Origin: Motacilla alba alba | Lineage: Eukaryota > Chordata > Aves > Passeriformes > Motacillidae | Direction of reading: 5' to 3' | Length of the DNA stretch: 64,000 nt | NCBI RefSeq assembly: GCF_015832195.1 | Contig: NC_052027.1 | Span: 19,132,688 to 19,196,687 of the forward strand | Part shown: positions 52,120 to 62,602 of the stretch, piece by piece | How positions within the stretch are numbered: the first letter of the stretch is position 1 | How the letters are laid out: each line of letters opens with the position of its first letter | Position numbers and translations under genes: made by a program | The notes under the pieces: model-generated | Seen by the model: the letters and a program-made list of their open reading frames with translations, nothing else | Told to the model about the DNA's origin: nothing | Databases searched by the model: none

Positions 52120-52283
52120 TGCAGGACCTTGAAACTCCAATCAAAATTAAAACAGCAGTTAAGTTTCAGATCTGTTCTCCCTTAGATGCTCCCTGAGTAT
52201 CCCTTAGTAGCAATAAGAACTTTATTTTCTGGGGTCAGATGTTCTAACTGTGCCACCCCCTCAGAGCCACCCTGACATCTCAG
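52120..52283 (-). repeat. LTR-like 3' fragment, copy 1 of a direct pair
   Basis: It shares about 150 bp with 53,438-53,586, including a 31-bp exact core (CTTAGTAGCAATAAGAACTT onward). In minus sense both contain AATAAAG (AGAAAATAAAGTTC) and end GGTCCTGCA or AGCCCTGCA, the layout of an R-U5 LTR end terminating in CA. The copy has an extra 11 bp relative to the second. The upstream parts of the two copies do not match, so these are two separate insertions or subfamilies rather than one provirus. Confidence 0.55.
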
Positions 52284-53437
52284 CACAGTGCTCCTGCACG
52301 GATTCAGAGCAGAGAATTCCACACAAAGCCACAGAGCCCTGAGGTTTTTGTGTGACTTTAGTGGGGGGGGGTCTTGCTCAGTACTTTCCTCAAAGACAGG
52401 TAGGAAGTGAAGCCAGTTGTGGGTTGGGAAGGTTGTACAGCACTGTAAGAGCACTACACAGGTGAGAATAGGAACTTTTTGCAGTTTTTGAGTTCAAATG
52501 TGCAACAGCCTGAACTTTTTCCACTCCTTCCTTGCTGTTTGTAATACAAAAAAATAGAAGATCTAGAAAATAATGAAAAAAATACTAATTAAAATGAGAT
52601 TTCCCCAAGCTCGAAGAACAGAGCAGAAAACCAATTATGGTATAAGAAGGCTCTGGTCATTCTGAACATTTAGATTCCCCCATGCTAGTGTTATTCCTAG
52701 GAGGGACAGCAGCTGTGAAGCCTCTTTTCTGGTCTGGTGGGGACCCTTTGGGTCTCTGTGCAGGACTTCAGCCACCTCCAGCCACTCGTGAGGCCCCTGA
52801 GACAGGAGGAGGGTACCCTGGAGATGTGTGCTCAGCTGTGCCAGTTCTTTCCTAGCAAGAAAAGAGCTGAGTTCCCGTCAGGGCTTAGCAAGTCCCAGTT
52901 CCACATCCCCAGAGGGAGAGTCGGGAGCAGCTGCTGGGGGTCTTTGGGCACTTTGTGGCCCCAAGTGAAGCCACATCCCCAGTGCCACTGTCCAGGTGGG
53001 AAATGTCCCTGCAGAGCTGAGCAATGTCCCTGCAGAGCTGCCAGCCCTGCCCAGCCATGGGCTGGCACATCCCTGTGGGCAGGGATCCCCTCCAGCTCTC
53101 TCCCCCTCCCATCAGGACAGACCTGTCCAAAACCCCTAAAAACACCGAGGGAAGCTCGCTGCTCTGAATCCCCATGGGAATAAATCACACAGGCTCCATT
53201 TCCTTCATGGTGGAAGAGCCATTCTTTATTCACATTACTCCTTTTCATGCAGTTTTACAGACCTCGTGTGTTACTCCAATTGCTCAGTAGTTTTTTGCCA
53301 ATTACTTTATTGGTTATTAACAAGTTGCTATCCTGCACTGGTTGGTCACTCAAACCCTTGGTGTGCACGTGCAGGGACAGTTGTTTGTGAGAGATAGTTT
53401 TCATTTTTCTATCTAACAGTGTAAAAAACTTGCTTTG
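52284..53437. other. intergenic, with a possible minus-strand LTR at its right end
   Basis: No gene is seen. Between about 53,165 and 53,380 the minus strand carries AATAAAG-type signals (AATAAAGAATGGC, AATAAAGTAATTGG) and begins TGTCCCTGCACGTGC, which is suggestive of another degraded LTR. Boundaries and family could not be established. Confidence 0.4.
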
Positions 53438-53586
53438 TGCAGGGCTTTGGGACTCCAGTCAAAATTAAAATAGCAGTTAGGTTTCAGATCTAAGAATTTA
53501 ACCACTTAGTAGCAATAAGAACTTTATTTTCTGGAGTCACATATTCTAACCATGCCATCCACTCGGAGCCACCCCTGCCATCTCAG
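53438..53586 (-). repeat. LTR-like 3' fragment, copy 2 of a direct pair
   Basis: This partner of 52,120-52,283 lies 1.3 kb away in the same orientation. It has the same AATAAA and terminal CA layout in minus sense and a deletion of about 11 bp in the middle. Sequence on both sides differs from copy 1. Confidence 0.55.
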
Positions 53587-55717
53587 GGCTGACTAGCACA
53601 GTTTATGCAGGTGTAAGTTGTTTTTCACCCAGGAATAGATTGTTATGTTAACCAACTGCTCACTCCAGGATTGCTTTCACACGGGAACTTGCAAAGTGCT
53701 GGCTTCCCTTAGAAGAAATGACAGGTTAGCTACTGATACAACAGAGCAGGCTGGATTTTATGAGGCCTTTTTCTTATAATTTCTCCACTTTACTGCAGCC
53801 AATCCCGTGCTGAGCATCCCTGGGCAGGCAGAGCTGAGCTCCGGCAGCTGCCATCTGCCGTGGAAGGGAATGGCAGCTCCTCTGAAGCACCTGTGGGGAC
53901 ACAGGGCTTGCTCAGAGCCACCAGTGACTCATTTATTGCCCAAACCGTTCAGGCTGTCTCACACTGGGTCTAAATTCCACATGACACCCACCCCTAAGGC
54001 TCTTTCTCTAAAGGCAGCTTGCAGGTATGGCAAGGTGCTGATCTGCTGGGCACATTTCCTGCTCTGCAGCCAGGCAGAACAGCAGCTGCTGACCCAGGCC
54101 CTGAACTTTGGGGCAGTTCTGTGCCTCCAGTGGCCAGAGGAGATGCTGGGCCATTCCTTGGTGAAGTACTGGGGCAGCTACCACGCTATCATTGACACTG
54201 CTGGTAGTGAAGGGTGGGACTGTTTTCAAGCTCGGAGCGATTTGTAGCTCACACAAACATCAGTCTCAGGGGCTGTGAGATTCTAGAGGAGCAAGCATTT
54301 GGCCATAGCTCAAGAGCAGCCACAAGCTCTTTGTTAGAAGGCAATACAGAACTTTCTAACCCAAAGGACAGCTGCCACAGGGTTTATTTTGCTTTTCTAA
54401 GCCATCACCTTTACTCACTTCTGCTGCACTGCAGATACTTTTGTCCAATGGCTTCTGTCTCACTTGCACACAAACGCTTCTGTGATAACTTCTGAGCTCT
54501 CAGCTCACTCCATACAAGCCCACCCCTACCCTACAAACCCTTCAGCATCTTATCAGTGCAGCTTCTCACTTACTTCAGGCACATTCTTACAACTACAGAA
54601 CCATAAGTTTATGATTTTTCTGCTTAATCTCTGTGTATTGTATTTTTACATCAACCCAAGCTCCTTCCAAGGCTGCAGATCAACCCCTTCAGTGTCTGTG
54701 GAAGTTTCTGTTTTTCTGATTGCCACACCACACCAGAGAGAAGCTTTCACCTTTGTGCAGTATTAAATCAGAAAAGTCCTTCAGTGAGGGGCGTTCCTGC
54801 ATCTCTGTAATTCCATATCCTGGATACTTTATGGTGTATGCAAAGAGCAAATACAGCAGGAGTGAGGTTTACCTTGCAGAGGGAAATGCCCAGAGCCAAG
54901 GTGACCTTCACAAAGTCACTGATTTCTGCAGGCTCAGCCCGTGGGGTTTGGGGTCACTCCTGTTTCTCCCATCCTGCAGAGACACCGAGAGGGGAGAGAT
55001 CCTGCAGGAAGGAGAGATTTGCCTTATAGGGGCAGGCTCTGCTCTGTGCAGGAGAGCAGGGCAGGAGGGCTGACCCTGGGAAATGGTGACATCCAACCCC
55101 CAGGGCTTTGTGTCACCCTAGCACTGGCCCCAGTCAAGCTGGGACAAAGTCTCCCAGAGCAACCCCAGCCAGTCCTGGTGAACCCAGAGTCACCAACAGC
55201 TGCTTCCCCTCAGCCCAAGCAGAATTCTGAAAACATGCCTGAAAGCTGGTTAGAAATGGCAAAGTTTCAGATCTGAGCTCAAACAGGGCACCAGGGAGGG
55301 TAAATCCTGCAAGTGCCAACTTCCCAAGTGCTCTCCCAGGGAGCATCCAGAATGCCAAGGGCCTTGCTTGGTGCTCCAGAGGGTTTGGCTGTCAGAGCCC
55401 CTGAACAAAACACTGACATCCTGGTATGAATCCAAGATTTCTGGCTTGTTTCCAGATTACAGCCTGGCCTGCGAAGAGTTAATAATCTCCCTGCTGCCCT
55501 TCAGGGAATTCTCCTGCAAAATATCTGCAGGCAGCTAGAAACAAATACCTGCAGAGGTAGAGGAGCATGGGGGCATCGGAGAGGCTCTGTGCAGCTGCAG
55601 ACAAGAGCAGCAAATTCCTCTGCTGGCCGTGTGTGAAGCCAAGGATGGCTGTGGCATGGGGGGATGCAGGGTTGAGGGGCTTAGGATCTGAAGTGTCACT
55701 CTTTCAGTCACTCTGTC
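53587..55717. other. intergenic, possible degraded repeat
   Basis: A 147-codon plus-strand frame (53,807-54,247) was examined and shows no family I recognise. In minus sense, GCAAAATAAACCC at about 54,397-54,385 lies in a stretch (about 54,250-54,550) that could be an old LTR. Neither call is firm. Confidence 0.4.
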
Positions 55718-55860
55718 AGTGACAGAACTTTATTTCTCTTTCTCTACTTTATCCAAATCCTTTTCTACTCTTTAGAAAAGTTTCCACTCTTAGAAAAGTT
55801 TTCTACTCTTTGGAAAAGGATTTGAATAAAGTAGAGAAAGAGAAATAGAATTCTGTCACT
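55718..55860. repeat. near-perfect inverted repeat (hairpin), 48-bp arms
   Basis: The left arm 55,718-55,765 and right arm 55,813-55,860 are reverse complements at 45 of 48 positions. The spacer is 47 bp and itself consists of tandem CTCTTAGAAAAG-type repeats. A third, partial copy of the arm (TTTCTCTACTTTATTCAAAT) follows at 55,860. Transcribed RNA would fold into a long stem like a small-RNA precursor. The structure could equally come from template switching at a stalled fork or be a miniature inverted-repeat element. No target-site duplication was identified. Confidence 0.9.
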
Positions 55861-57756
55861 TTCTCTACTTTATTCAAATCCTGCATCACAAAGGCTCAGT
55901 AATGCTTGAGCAAACAAAAGCAAAGCAAAAACTCAAAGTGCTGAGTTCACTGGTGGTAGGGGAGTGCTGGAGCTGGCACGTCTTGGCCCTAGACTAAAAA
56001 ATTCCAGCTGCAAAGACATAAAGAACATTTGGGAGCTCCTGCAGCCAAGTGCTTGCAATCCCTACACCACAATGTGCAGCTGGGCTGGGTGTGAGGTGCT
56101 GCAGCTCACCAGAGAGCACAGCTGCACATGGAAGGGGCACTGCACATTTTGGGGTGGGTTTGGAGCCTGTGGCACTGAGCCAGTGTGGTGGCACACGTGG
56201 CTGTGCTGTTTTAGGGACACAGATGCTGTTCAAGGGCAGTTGTGCACCTTGAGCAGGTCTGGGAAACAACACAAACATTTACACCTCTCACCTAAACCTC
56301 AGCCACTAAAGAGGTAAAAAGCCCCAAAAGTCACTGTGCTGAATGCATTTCACATTTTGCTTCCCAGCCACAGGGAGCCAAAGCTGACCCAGCAGTGAGC
56401 TCCAAAGAATGAAACCAAATAAATGCCTGCTCAAACCAAAAGTACCAGCAGCAAGCAGCTAACATCAGCTCTAAACTGGAGTCTCGTTTCTTGGAAGTGA
56501 TGTGGGAGCTGTCCCCTGCACAGAAGGTTACAGAGAGCCTGGATGTGATGTGATTGCTGTGGCACTGACAGCCTGCTGTGAACCAGCTCTGCCGGGCTGG
56601 CTCCATCAGCACAGCTCAGGGGCTGAGCTCATCTCCAGGGCTGCCCAGATTAGGGCATGGAACTGCAAAGAAATTCCTTGAAACTCGGGCTCGGGGCTCC
56701 CCCTGTGACAGGAAAATTGCTCATTATCAGTCGGGTGAGGACCTGCCACCTCCAATACCTTGAGTTTTGAATCCTGCCTGGCTCACTGGGGAAGGCTGAA
56801 GAATAATTTAGGATTAGCTGTATGAACAAGGCCACCTCCTTTTTTACTGTGTCAGCTGGTTGTCGTGAAGAAACAAAATTTGGTTATTGATGAGTATATT
56901 ACCCAACTGAAAATACAAAGCTTTGACTAATTATTTTCCTTTTTTAGGCTGTTTTCTTTAATATTCAGATGGAAAGATGTTCACTCAGCTGGTGATGTGT
57001 AAAACAAAAGAGCACAACCAAGCTGTAGTGACTTGACTTTGCCTTGCACAAGTAGAGGTGAATATTTGAAAACAAAATTTTAAGTTGTTTTTGTAATGGG
57101 AGCCTGAATGATACACTGAATGGAATAATTCTAATGCCTAAATCTCCAGGTTTTGTCAATTTACATTTTCTGCCATTAGCTCTGTTCCAGTGGGTCACGG
57201 CAGGATCATATTTAGAATGATAGTAAACTCCAAAAGGCAGCAATGGTGAGCATTTGGTGTTCATGGAACGGAGAAATGGTAACTGCTACTTTCAGTGGGA
57301 CAATTTCAGATGCTGCAACTTTTCCAGACAGGACAGAATCACAGAATATTCTGAGTTTTCCATCAGAAAATGTTGATTCAGTGGAAACTTATTGGACCGT
57401 TTCTGGCGGATCCTTGATCTTAGCAACTCTCTCCATGCTGATGGGAAATGCATCCTGTTTAATTGATGCTGTGGGTGGCTCCTTCCTGCTCATTTTCTCC
57501 TGCAGCTCAGGGAAACAGCAGGTTCACCTTTGGCTCTGAAGGCTGTGCTGGTCAGCATGAAGGTACAGCTTACGTTCAACTGGAGTTTTAAGTACTGGAG
57601 CTCTTTCTTCACTCAGAAGAAACTCCCAGATGTGAACACAGGATTGTCAGTGCTGTGTGTGGGTTATTTCCCTGCATTCCCTCTCAGCTGACATGACCAA
57701 GGGTGTATAAATTGGATTATTGCCATTTACATCACCAGAGCCTTCTTCTGGCAAGT
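55861..57756. other. intergenic, no gene seen
   Basis: No supported gene. A 20-bp patch at about 57,338-57,358 looks like a CR1 3' end (AGAATCACAGAATATTCTGA) but nothing after it matches. Confidence 0.5.
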
Positions 57757-59000
57757 GCATCCTGGGAACCCCACCGTGCATCCTGGGAACCTCACCTGCA
57801 TCCTGGGAACCTCACCTGCATCCTGGGAACCTCACCTGCATCCTGGGAACCTCACCGTGCATCCTGGGAACCCCACTGTGCATCCTGGGAACCCCATGGT
57901 GCATCCTGGGAACCTCACTGAGCATCCTGGGAACCTCACTGTGCATTCTGGGAACCTCACAGAGCATCCTGGGAACCTCACTGTGCATTCTGGGAACCCC
58001 ATGGTGCATCCTGGGAACCTCACTGAGCATCCTGGGAACCTCACTGTGCATTCTGGGAACCCCATGGTGCATCCTGGGAACCTCACTGTGCATCCTGGGA
58101 ACCCCACTGTGCATCCTGGGAACCTCACTGTGCATCCTGGGAACCTCACCGTGTATCCTGGGAACCTCAACTGTGCATCCTGGGAACCCCATGGTGCATC
58201 CTGGGAACCTCAACTGTGCATCCTGGGAACCTCACTGAGCATCCTGGGAACCTCACCGTGCATCCTGGGAACCTCACTGTGCATCCTGGGAACCTCACCT
58301 GCATCCTGGGAAGCTCACTGAGCATCCTGGGAACCTCAACTGTGTATCCTGGGAACCCCATGGTGCATCCTGGGAACCTCAACTGTGCATCCTGGGAACC
58401 TCAACTGTGTATCCTGGGAACCTCACTGTGTATCCTGGGAACCCCACCATGCATCCTGGGAACCTCACCGTGCATCCTGGGAAGCTCACTGAGCATCCTG
58501 GGAACCTCAACTGTGCATCCTGAGAACCCCACTGTGTATCCTGGGAACCTCAACTGTGCATCCTGAGAACCCCACTGTGTATCCTGGGAACCTCAACTGT
58601 GCATCCTGAGAACCCCACTGTGTATCCTGGGAACCTCACTGAGCATCCTGGGAACCTCACCTGCATCCTGGGAACCTCACTGAGCATCCTGGGAACCTCA
58701 CTGAGCATCCTGGGAACCTCACCTGCATCCTGAGAACCCCACTGTGTATCCTGGGAACCTCACTGTGCATCCTGGGAACCTCACCTGCACCCTGGGAACC
58801 CCACCGTGTATCCTGGGAACCCCACTGTGTATCCTGGGAACCTCACTGTGCATCCTGGGAACCTCAACTGTGCATCCTGGGAACCTCACTGTGCATCCTG
58901 GGAACCTCACTGTGCATCCTGAGAACCCCACTGTGTATCCTGGGAACCTCACTGAGCATCCTGGGAACCTCACCTGCATCCTGGGAACTGTGCATCCTCC
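57757..59000 (+). repeat. 20-21-bp minisatellite, about 60 units
   Basis: The 1.24-kb array is built on CATCCTGGGAACCTCACTGT with variants: CACCTG ends (20 bp), CTGAGCATCC, CCCCATGGTG, TATCCTGGG and ATTCTGGG. In minus sense each unit displays TTCCCAGGATGC or TTCCCAGAATGC. Some blocks of several units recur as higher-order repeats, for example the CTGAGAACCCCACTGTGTAT block at 58,517-58,640. Open frames in all three plus frames and on the minus strand come from the periodicity, not from a gene. Confidence 0.97.
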
Positions 59001-59358
59001 ACCACGGTGCATCCTCCTGCTCCCAGGACAGCCTCTCCCCGCGTTCTCTCTGCTCCCAGGAGCTGCTGCCTGGCTTGGCAGTCTCAGCTCAGCCACACTG
59101 CTCCTCTCGCCAGACTTTGCTCCTTTCTATGTCTGTTGAATGCTGCAGCCAAAAACCCCCTTCTCACTTCCGAATTTAGTGAATTTTGGCCTTGCCTGGG
59201 ATGCCTGAGGCTCTCCCTGGCCCCCTGCCCCTCCTGCTGCAGGGCTGGCTGCTTTTGTCCCTCGCGGGTTTCCCTGCCCGGGACAGCAGAGCTGCTGTGC
59301 AGCTTCCCTGGGCCTCAGGAACTCCCGCTGCAGCTCATATTTCAGATGCCACTTACAG

Positions 59359-59475
59359 GCTTTGGTCATAATCTTCAAAGTGGTTAATGGATCGAGCCCT
59401 AGCTACATTAAAGGCTGGATTTTGATCTGTGAACCATCGTGACAGCTGCATTTCCTTGGGGCAAGGCAGATGACA
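59359..59475 (+). mobile_element. relic of an ancient LINE (C-terminal reverse-transcriptase signature)
   Basis: From 59,362 one frame reads LVIIFKVVNGSSPSYIKG and continues WILICEPS-stop-QLHFLGA. This fits the motif (F/Y)K.LNGL.PSYI(K/L)D..., followed by YEPSRQLRSS, found near the C-terminus of L2/CR1-type LINE polyproteins. The in-frame stop and length drift show that it is dead. The clade and the element's ends could not be set. It is recognised by protein-level similarity from memory, so a moderate call. Confidence 0.5.
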
Positions 59476-60209
59476 AAGCCCAGGAGGAAGTGTCTGAAAG
59501 GGAGGAACGAGGTGATCTTAACTGAGAGAAGCAAGGGGTGGGAAAAATATTGGGAAGATACTGTACAGATGCGGACATTTCAAACCTGAGCCACTCCAAA
59601 CAGGGATTTCCCCCCGCATCCGAGCAAACAAGCATCAGCACCATCCTCAGAACAAATCCTCGGTGAATTTTTCAGCTACAAATGTTGCTTTAAACGCAAA
59701 GTTCTCAAGCAGCCAAGTGCTGGGACATCTCTTCTCCCTTGACCTCAGACGTGTGGCTGCATTCACAGAATGCCCCAGTGGCAAGAGATTGTCTGGAAGC
59801 AGAACCAACGACAAAAACTAATGCAAAATGTTCAAAAAAGAAACAATCAAATACAGATGAGGAGTCTCTTCTTCAAGAAGTTCTTTCTGTGAAGCTGCTG
59901 CTGAATGACTTCACCGTTTACTTCTGCAGACAAACCAGAGTTTTTCGTGCCCATTCTGAGCTCGATTAGTGCATTTCGGGCTCAGTGTTTATCCAAACAC
60001 AAAGGTCCCGCGGCTTAATCTCCCACGGAGGTTTCAACCAGCCCGGTGAACTGGTATAAACACTTTGTAAAGGCTCTTCGTTTAGTTTATGTCAGCTCGG
60101 GATGTGTTTATGGCAACCCAAAATAAGCTATTCTTACACTCCGCTACAAATGTCAGCCAACGTCTTGCACGGATTCGGGCTGCGCTGGTTTAAAATAGAA
60201 TTTCCCTGT
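59476..60209. other. intergenic, no gene seen
   Basis: No supported gene. CpG content rises near the right end, next to the CAG tract. Confidence 0.5.

Positions 60210-60239
<30 letters not shown>
60210..60239 (+). repeat. (CAG)10 trinucleotide repeat
   Basis: Ten pure CAG units are followed by a short CpG-rich stretch containing GCGGCCGC (about 60,280-60,292). It would read as polyglutamine in one plus frame, but that frame runs straight into the tandem array and has no other coding features. Confidence 0.96.
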
Positions 60240-60241
<2 letters not shown>

Positions 60242-60295
60242 TGCGGATCCAGCCTGGCACGGGGCGCGTCCTCCCTCTCGCGGCGGCCGCGGGCA

Positions 60296-61020
60296 TTCCC
60301 GAGCCGGGAGAGCCCCAAAAGTCACCCACTGCTCTGCCCCGAGCCGGGAGAGCCCCAAAAGTCACCCCCTGCTCTGTCCCGAGCCGGGAGAGCCCCAAAA
60401 CTCATCCACTGCTCTGTCCCGAGCCGGGAGAGCCCCAAAACTCATCCACTGCTCTGTCCCGAGCCAGGAGAGCCCCAAAACTCATCCACTGCTCTGTCCC
60501 GAGCCGGGAGAGCCCCAAACTCACCCACTGCTCTGTCCCGAGCCGGGAGAGCCCCAAAACTCATCCACTGCTGTGCCCCGAGCCGGGAGAGCCCCAAAAC
60601 TCATCCACTGCTGTGTCCCGAGCCGGGAGAGCCCCAAACTCATCCACTGCTGTGCCCTGAGCCGGGAGAGCCCCAAAAGTCACCCACTGCTGTGTCCCGA
60701 GCCGGGAGAGCCCCAAACTCATCCACTGCTGTGTCCCGAGCCAGGAGAGCCCCAAAACTCATCCACTGCTCTGTCCCGAGCCGGGAGAGCCCCAAACTCA
60801 TCCACTGCTGTGCCCTGAGCCGGGAGAGCCCCAAAACTCATCCACTGCTCTGTCCCGAGCCGGGAGAGCCCCAAACTCATCCACTGCTCTGTCCCAAGCC
60901 TGGAGAGCCCCAAACTCATCCACTGCTGTGCCCTGAGCCGGGAGAGCCCCAAAACTCATCCACTGCTGTGCCCCGAGCCGGGAGAGCCCCAAACTCACCC
61001 CCTGCTCTGTCCCGAGCCAC
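60296..61020 (+). repeat. 39-40-bp minisatellite, 18 units
   Basis: Units start GAGCCGGGAGAGCCCCAAAA and continue with CTCATCCACTGCTCTGTCCC. Spacing is 40 bp for CCAAAAC units and 39 bp for CCAAAC units. Eighteen full units run from 60,301 with a partial nineteenth at 61,014. Early units have AGTCACCCAC in place of ACTCATCCAC. Mixed 39/40 spacing shifts the frame every few units, which argues against translation. Confidence 0.96.
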
Positions 61021-61230
61021 CCCTGGCAGCAGGGACATGGAACCAGTTGTTGTTTCTGTGTTCCAGCATCTGGAAAGACAGCTTTATAAAGAGAGAATTG
61101 CAAAACAATCGAAGTTGTTCATTTGACAAGCTGAATTTATAATCATTTTGGAATAATGTATAACTACTAAATTACCAGTAAACATTGCTGGTGAAGTCAC
61201 TGTATAATTGATAATGTACTGGCTGCTGGT

Positions 61231-61551
61231 ATAGAATCACAGAATCCCAGACTGGTTTGGGTTGGGAGGGACCTCAAAGCCCATCCAGTGCCACCCCTGC
61301 CATGGTCAGAGACACCTTCCACTGTCCCAGGCTGCTCCAAGCCCCATCCAGCCTGGCCTGGGGCACTGCCAGGGATCCAGGGGCAGCCCCAGCTGCTCTG
61401 GGCACCCTGTGCCAGGGCCTGCCCACCCTCACAGGGAACAATTCCTAATTCCCAATCTCCCATCCATCCCTGCCCCCTGTGAGTGAGAGCCATTCCCTGT
61501 GTCCTGTCCCTCCATCCTTGTCCCCAGTCCCTCTCCAGCTCTCCTGGCTTC
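61231..61551 (-). mobile_element. CR1 LINE, 5'-truncated 3' end
   Basis: On the plus strand it begins ATAGAATCACAGAATCCCAG, the reverse complement of the CR1 3' terminus. It runs through GGGACCTCAAAGCCCATCCA and GGCAGCCCCAGCTGCTCTGG to CCCTCTCCAGCTCTCCTGGC. It lies 183 bp from an oppositely oriented CR1 of the same subfamily. Confidence 0.95.
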
Positions 61552-61734
61552 ACATTGCCATAAGGACTTGAGTCCTGCCATCCCAAAGAAATGTAATTGC
61601 TGTCATTATTTTTCAGGCATTGTTACTGGGGTTTTTAATTTAAAATGTTGTCTAAAAAGGCTTGGTGCCAGGTGAGTCCTCTGCTCTCATGCTCCACGCT
61701 GCCAGGGCAGAGGTGTCTGCTCCATTCAGGGACA

Positions 61735-62134
61735 GCAGGATGGTCAGAGGGCTGGAGCAGCTCTCCTGTGAAGAAAGGCTGGGAGAATTGGGATTGCTCA
61801 CCTGGAGAAGTTTTCGGGTGACCAAACTGTGTTCTTCTGGTGCCTGAAGGAGCTACAGGAAAGATGGAGAGAGATGGTTTACATGGGATGGAGTGGCAAG
61901 GGGGAATGGCTTCCCACTGAAAAAGAGTTCAGATCAGATGTTAAGAAGAAATTCCTCCCTGGGAGGGTGGGCAGGCCCTGGCACAGGGTGGATCCCTGGC
62001 AGTGCCCCAGGCCAGGCTGGACACTGGGGCTGGGAGCAGCCTGGGACAGTGGAAGGTGTCCCTGCCATGGCAGGGGTGGCATTGGATGGGCTTTGAGGTC
62101 CCTCCCAACCCAAACCAGTCTGGGATTCCATGAT
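61735..62134 (+). mobile_element. CR1 LINE, 5'-truncated 3' end
   Basis: Plus-sense CR1 from CAGAGGGCTGGAGCAGCTCT through AAGAAATTCCTCCCTGGGAG to the 3' end GTCTGGGATTCCATGAT. It lacks the roughly 25-bp GCCCAGAGCAGCTGGGG segment present in the sister copies, an internal deletion next to GGCACAGGGTG (about 61,988). With the preceding copy it forms a head-to-head inverted pair. Confidence 0.94.
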
Positions 62135-62209
62135 CTGCCCATTCCATACTGTGCACATTCCCCAGTGCAAATGGAATCTGTTCCTTCTCACTAGAGATGT
62201 ATCTTATAG

Positions 62210-62602
62210 TGGATATTTTTGCCCCCATGAAGGAGAGCAATGATGGGGAGGACTCCATCTTATCAGAAGGCTAATTAATTACTTTATTACACTCTATTAT
62301 TCTGTGCCATATTACACTATATTACACCTAAACTGAATCTGCCAAGCAGTCCCCTGCACTCCCCTGCCCAGAATCTGGTGACAGACAGCTGACAGTCCCA
62401 ACACACACCTGGATCAATTGCTCAGTGAATCAAAACACTCACACCAGAATCCAGTTACCAATTCCCCTCAGGTAAACAATCCTCCACAATGCATTCCACT
62501 TGTGAACAACACAGGGGCAGTAAATGAGATAAGAATTGCTTTTCCTTTCTCTGAGGTTCAGAGAATGTGAAACCCAGAAATTTTCTTGGGACGAATTGTG
62601 CC
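62210..62602 (-). mobile_element. degraded ERVK-type LTR
   Basis: In minus sense it begins near GGCACAATTCGTCCCAAG and ends near GGGGGCAAAAATATCCA. It shares with the 46,361-46,776 LTR the block GACTCCAT-TT-TCAGAAGGCTAATT before the polyadenylation signal (AATAAAG read at 62,288-62,282). Compared with that copy it is more diverged and shows no target-site duplication. The terminal bases are mutated, so the ends are approximate. Confidence 0.7.

Noticed and set aside
53807..54247. 147-codon plus-strand frame
   Set aside because: It is not repeat-derived and is long for the region, but matches no family I know and has no clear splice sites. An open antisense frame over the same bases and an adjacent LTR-like stretch point to degraded repeat DNA.
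57338..57362. CR1 3' end
   Set aside because: Only about 20 bases (AGAATCACAGAATATTCTGA) match. The sequence after it shows no CR1 similarity.
57720..58566. Repetitive proteins with ILGTSLC- or HPGNLTV-like units
   Set aside because: The 20-21-bp unit is open in all plus frames and on the minus strand, and unit lengths that are not multiples of three mix the frames.
60102..60818. Polyglutamine-containing 238-codon frame
   Set aside because: After the CAG tract it consists only of the 39/40-bp array. No splice or start context and no homologous domain are seen.
57757..61020. CRISPR array resemblance of the regularly spaced repeats
   Set aside because: There are no unique spacers between units, no cas genes, and the genome is clearly vertebrate.
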